From NCBI GenBank assembly GCA_013042835.1, contig JABDPJ010000236.1, positions 1-34,550 on the forward strand: a stretch of 34,550 bases of DNA, written 5' to 3'. Source of the DNA: Lysobacterales bacterium. Lineage in GTDB: Bacteria > Pseudomonadota > Gammaproteobacteria > Xanthomonadales > SZUA-36. Position 1 is the stretch's first letter, and each line of letters opens with the position of its first letter. Position numbers and translations under genes: made by a program. Under the pieces are notes generated by a model. It made no database searches, was not told the DNA's origin, and was given only the letters and a program-made list of their open reading frames with translations. Positions 33,005-34,550 of this stretch are shown here, piece after piece.

Positions 33005-33529
33005 ATGAACCTACTCGACTTACTCGATAGCGCTGGCGGGGCGCAGAGCCTGGGTAAAATCTCCAGCAATCTCGGACTCGATGAGTCCAAAACCAAGAGC
33101 CTGATGGGCGCACTGACACCCGCACTGATGGGAGCTTTTCAAAAACAGGCCAAGTCGGAAGACGGCTTGAGCAGCTTCACCAGAGCACTGCAAAAAGGCA
33201 ACCATCAACAATATCTTGAAAATCCTGCAACCATGTCGGCGCCGGAAACCGTTGCTGACGGCAATAATATTCTCGGCCACCTGCTTGGCAGCAAGGATGT
33301 CAGCCGGAATGTCGCAGCACAGGCTGCCCAATCAACCGGTATCGACGCCAGCCTGATCAAACAGGCATTGCCTTTCATCGCAAGCCTGGCGATGGGCGCC
33401 ATGAGCAAAAACAGCGATGGCGGAAAATCACTCGGCCGTTCCGGTTCAGCCGGTGGCTTGCTTGACAGCCTGATGGGTGAAGATTTTGGCGTCGATGACG
33501 TGCTCGATCTCGCCAGGAAGTTTTTCTGA
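33005..33529 (+). CDS. DUF937 (YidB-like) family protein
   Basis: A 174-residue protein opening MNLLDLLDSAGGAQSLGKIS and containing GLDESKTKSLMGALTPALMGAF, ILGHLLGSKDVSRNVAAQAAQSTGID and a Gly/Ser-rich tail ending LLDSLMGEDFGVDDVLDLARKFF (in parts). This fits DUF937, a mostly helical family with no known function. GGAGGAC lies nine bases before the ATG at 33005; the frame extends to 32909 but the upstream codons have no family match. It sits in a cluster of other small accessory proteins. Confidence 0.88.
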   Translation: MNLLDLLDSAGGAQSLGKISSNLGLDESKTKSLMGALTPALMGAFQKQAKSEDGLSSFTRALQKGNHQQYLENPATMSAPETVADGNNILGHLLGSKDVSRNVAAQAAQSTGIDASLIKQALPFIASLAMGAMSKNSDGGKSLGRSGSAGGLLDSLMGEDFGVDDVLDLARKFF

Positions 33530-33550
33530 TATTTTGAATCATTCCCTTCC

Positions 33551-33577
33551 GCGGTCAGAGCGCACTGTTCTGACCGC
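33551..33577. terminator. Perfect 9-bp hairpin between convergent genes
   Basis: GCGGTCAGA (33551-33559) and TCTGACCGC (33569-33577) pair fully around a 9-base loop. It lies in the 89-bp gap between the convergent DUF937 and FAD-oxidoreductase genes. No long T tract; likely a two-way terminator. Confidence 0.55.
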
Positions 33578-33618
33578 ATATTGAGCCAGCCTGAAGCACC
33601 TGGCAGGCGCCAATGGCG

Positions 33619-34550
33619 CTATGCTTCGGGTAACAACTTGCCGGGGTTCATAATATTCATTGGATCAAATACCGACTTGATCCCCCTCATCCCTTCAATA
33701 TCCGCATCTGAGCGGCTGTAGCCCAGGTAAGGTTGTTTCAGCAGTCCGATTCCATGCTCTGCAGAAATGCTGCCCTGGTAATTTCGGGTAAGCGCAAACA
33801 CCTCGGGGTTGACCTGTGAACATATTTTCTCAAACTCCTCGACAAGCATATCAGCGGGCTTGAGAACGTTCATATGCAAGTTGCCATCGCCGATATGGCC
33901 ATACCACAGCACTTCGAAATCCGGGTACCGGGTCGTGACCAGATGATTCAGGGCTTCCAGGTAGGCCGGCACCCTGGAAATGCGCACTGACAGATCGTTT
34001 TTATAGGGCGTAAAAGGTGTGATGGCTTCTGAAATACCTTCGCGGTAACGCCAGAGGTCCGCAGCCTGCGCATCGCTCTGGCTGATCACACCGTCAGCCA
34101 CGGACCCTTCCTCGAGGCACGTTTCGAAACACTGCAGTGCAAGGTCTTCATTGGCCGCTTCACGGCACTCGAACTCGAGCAGCGCATAGAACGGGTTGCC
34201 GCTCTCCATCGGTTCGGCCAGTCCGTGACCGCTCCGCACAAAGCGCATCGCAGCATCTGACAGAAACTCAAAGGCGGTAAGCACCAGTGCGTCGTTGAAT
34301 TGCCTGAAGACGTCCATCATCGCCTCGATGCTGGTCACCGCCAGCAGCATCACGCGCGAAGGTGGTGGCGGGTCGGCCAAACGCAGGGTGGCCTCCACGA
34401 TCAGTCCAAGGGTTCCCTCGCTGCCGACAAACAGGTGCCTGAGGTCATAGCCACTGGCGTTTTTGACCAGCCCGCCATTCAACTCCAGCAGTTCTCCACG
34501 GCCATCGATCACCTGCAGGTCGGCTACCCAGTCCCTGGTCAGGCCATAGC
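33619..34550 (-). CDS. GlcD-type FAD-linked oxidoreductase, C-terminal part (runs off the window)
   Basis: About 310 residues of a flavoprotein of the GlcD/D-lactate dehydrogenase/D-2-hydroxyglutarate dehydrogenase group. The visible part begins at the end of the FAD-binding domain: YGLTRDWVADLQVI, LNGGLVKNASGYDLRHLF and VGSEGTLGLIVEATLRL. Then comes the substrate domain, with the metal-binding motifs WYGHIGDGNLHMNV and GSISAEHGIGLLKQPYL, and the ending MNIMNPGKLLPEA. Substrate (glycolate, D-lactate or D-2-hydroxyglutarate) cannot be told from this part. The frame is open to 34550, so the first residues lie outside; the internal GTG at 34512 is not the start. Confidence 0.93.
   Translation of the reverse strand, partial: YGLTRDWVADLQVIDGRGELLELNGGLVKNASGYDLRHLFVGSEGTLGLIVEATLRLADPPPPSRVMLLAVTSIEAMMDVFRQFNDALVLTAFEFLSDAAMRFVRSGHGLAEPMESGNPFYALLEFECREAANEDLALQCFETCLEEGSVADGVISQSDAQAADLWRYREGISEAITPFTPYKNDLSVRISRVPAYLEALNHLVTTRYPDFEVLWYGHIGDGNLHMNVLKPADMLVEEFEKICSQVNPEVFALTRNYQGSISAEHGIGLLKQPYLGYSRSDADIEGMRGIKSVFDPMNIMNPGKLLPEA

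Overview
The window reads as a stretch of a gammaproteobacterial chromosome. The evidence is gene order: surE-pcm-yqaA-nlpD leading into a probable rpoS, petABC-sspA-sspB, apbC divergent from metG, and metG-rsxABCDGE-nth are all arrangements typical of Gammaproteobacteria. A large BNR-repeat exported protein and the overall style suggest a free-living, perhaps marine, aerobe, but I cannot name a genus. No tRNA, rRNA, CRISPR array, insertion sequence or phage gene is visible, and nearly all the DNA is coding.

Layout. 1-3194 (minus): start of an unidentified gene in the rpoS position, then nlpD, a DedA/YqaA membrane protein, pcm and surE, mostly with 4-bp ATGA overlaps. 3328-4196 (plus): an Smr-domain gene that seems to lack a normal start codon, and a DUF3301 gene. 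4269-7977 (minus): petABC (cytochrome bc1 complex), then sspA and sspB. 8231-9379 (plus): degS/algW. 9471-14365 (minus): a 993-residue BNR-repeat protein, dcd and apbC/mrp. 14590-22348 (plus): metG, the six-gene rsx/rnf electron-transport operon and nth.

22349-25390 (plus) is the most interesting part: a four-gene cassette of the MNIO (DUF692) copper-peptide type. It has a secreted, cysteine-repeat precursor (HvfA/bufferin-like), its multinuclear iron oxidase, a DUF2063 partner and a DoxX-family membrane protein. The precursor has seven Cys-Gly motifs, but only two are the familiar EGKCG. The other five carry Ser before Cys, four of them in a 27-bp tandem repeat. Its 308-bp upstream region is unusually structured: a possible 11-codon leader ORF, three inverted repeats and a terminator-like hairpin with six T residues just before the ribosome binding site. 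This suggests attenuation control.

25411-30279: a TraB/GumN protein (minus) divergent from RNase T (plus), then a minus-strand operon purE-purK-hyuB in which a hydantoinase/oxoprolinase B subunit has no A subunit nearby. 30403-33529: a group of small proteins (Trm112-like, DUF2959 lipoprotein, Kbp-like BON-LysM, dodecin, YegP-like DUF1508, DUF937), several of which are typical stress or envelope accessories. 33619 to the end (minus): the C-terminal part of a GlcD-type FAD oxidoreductase that runs off the window.
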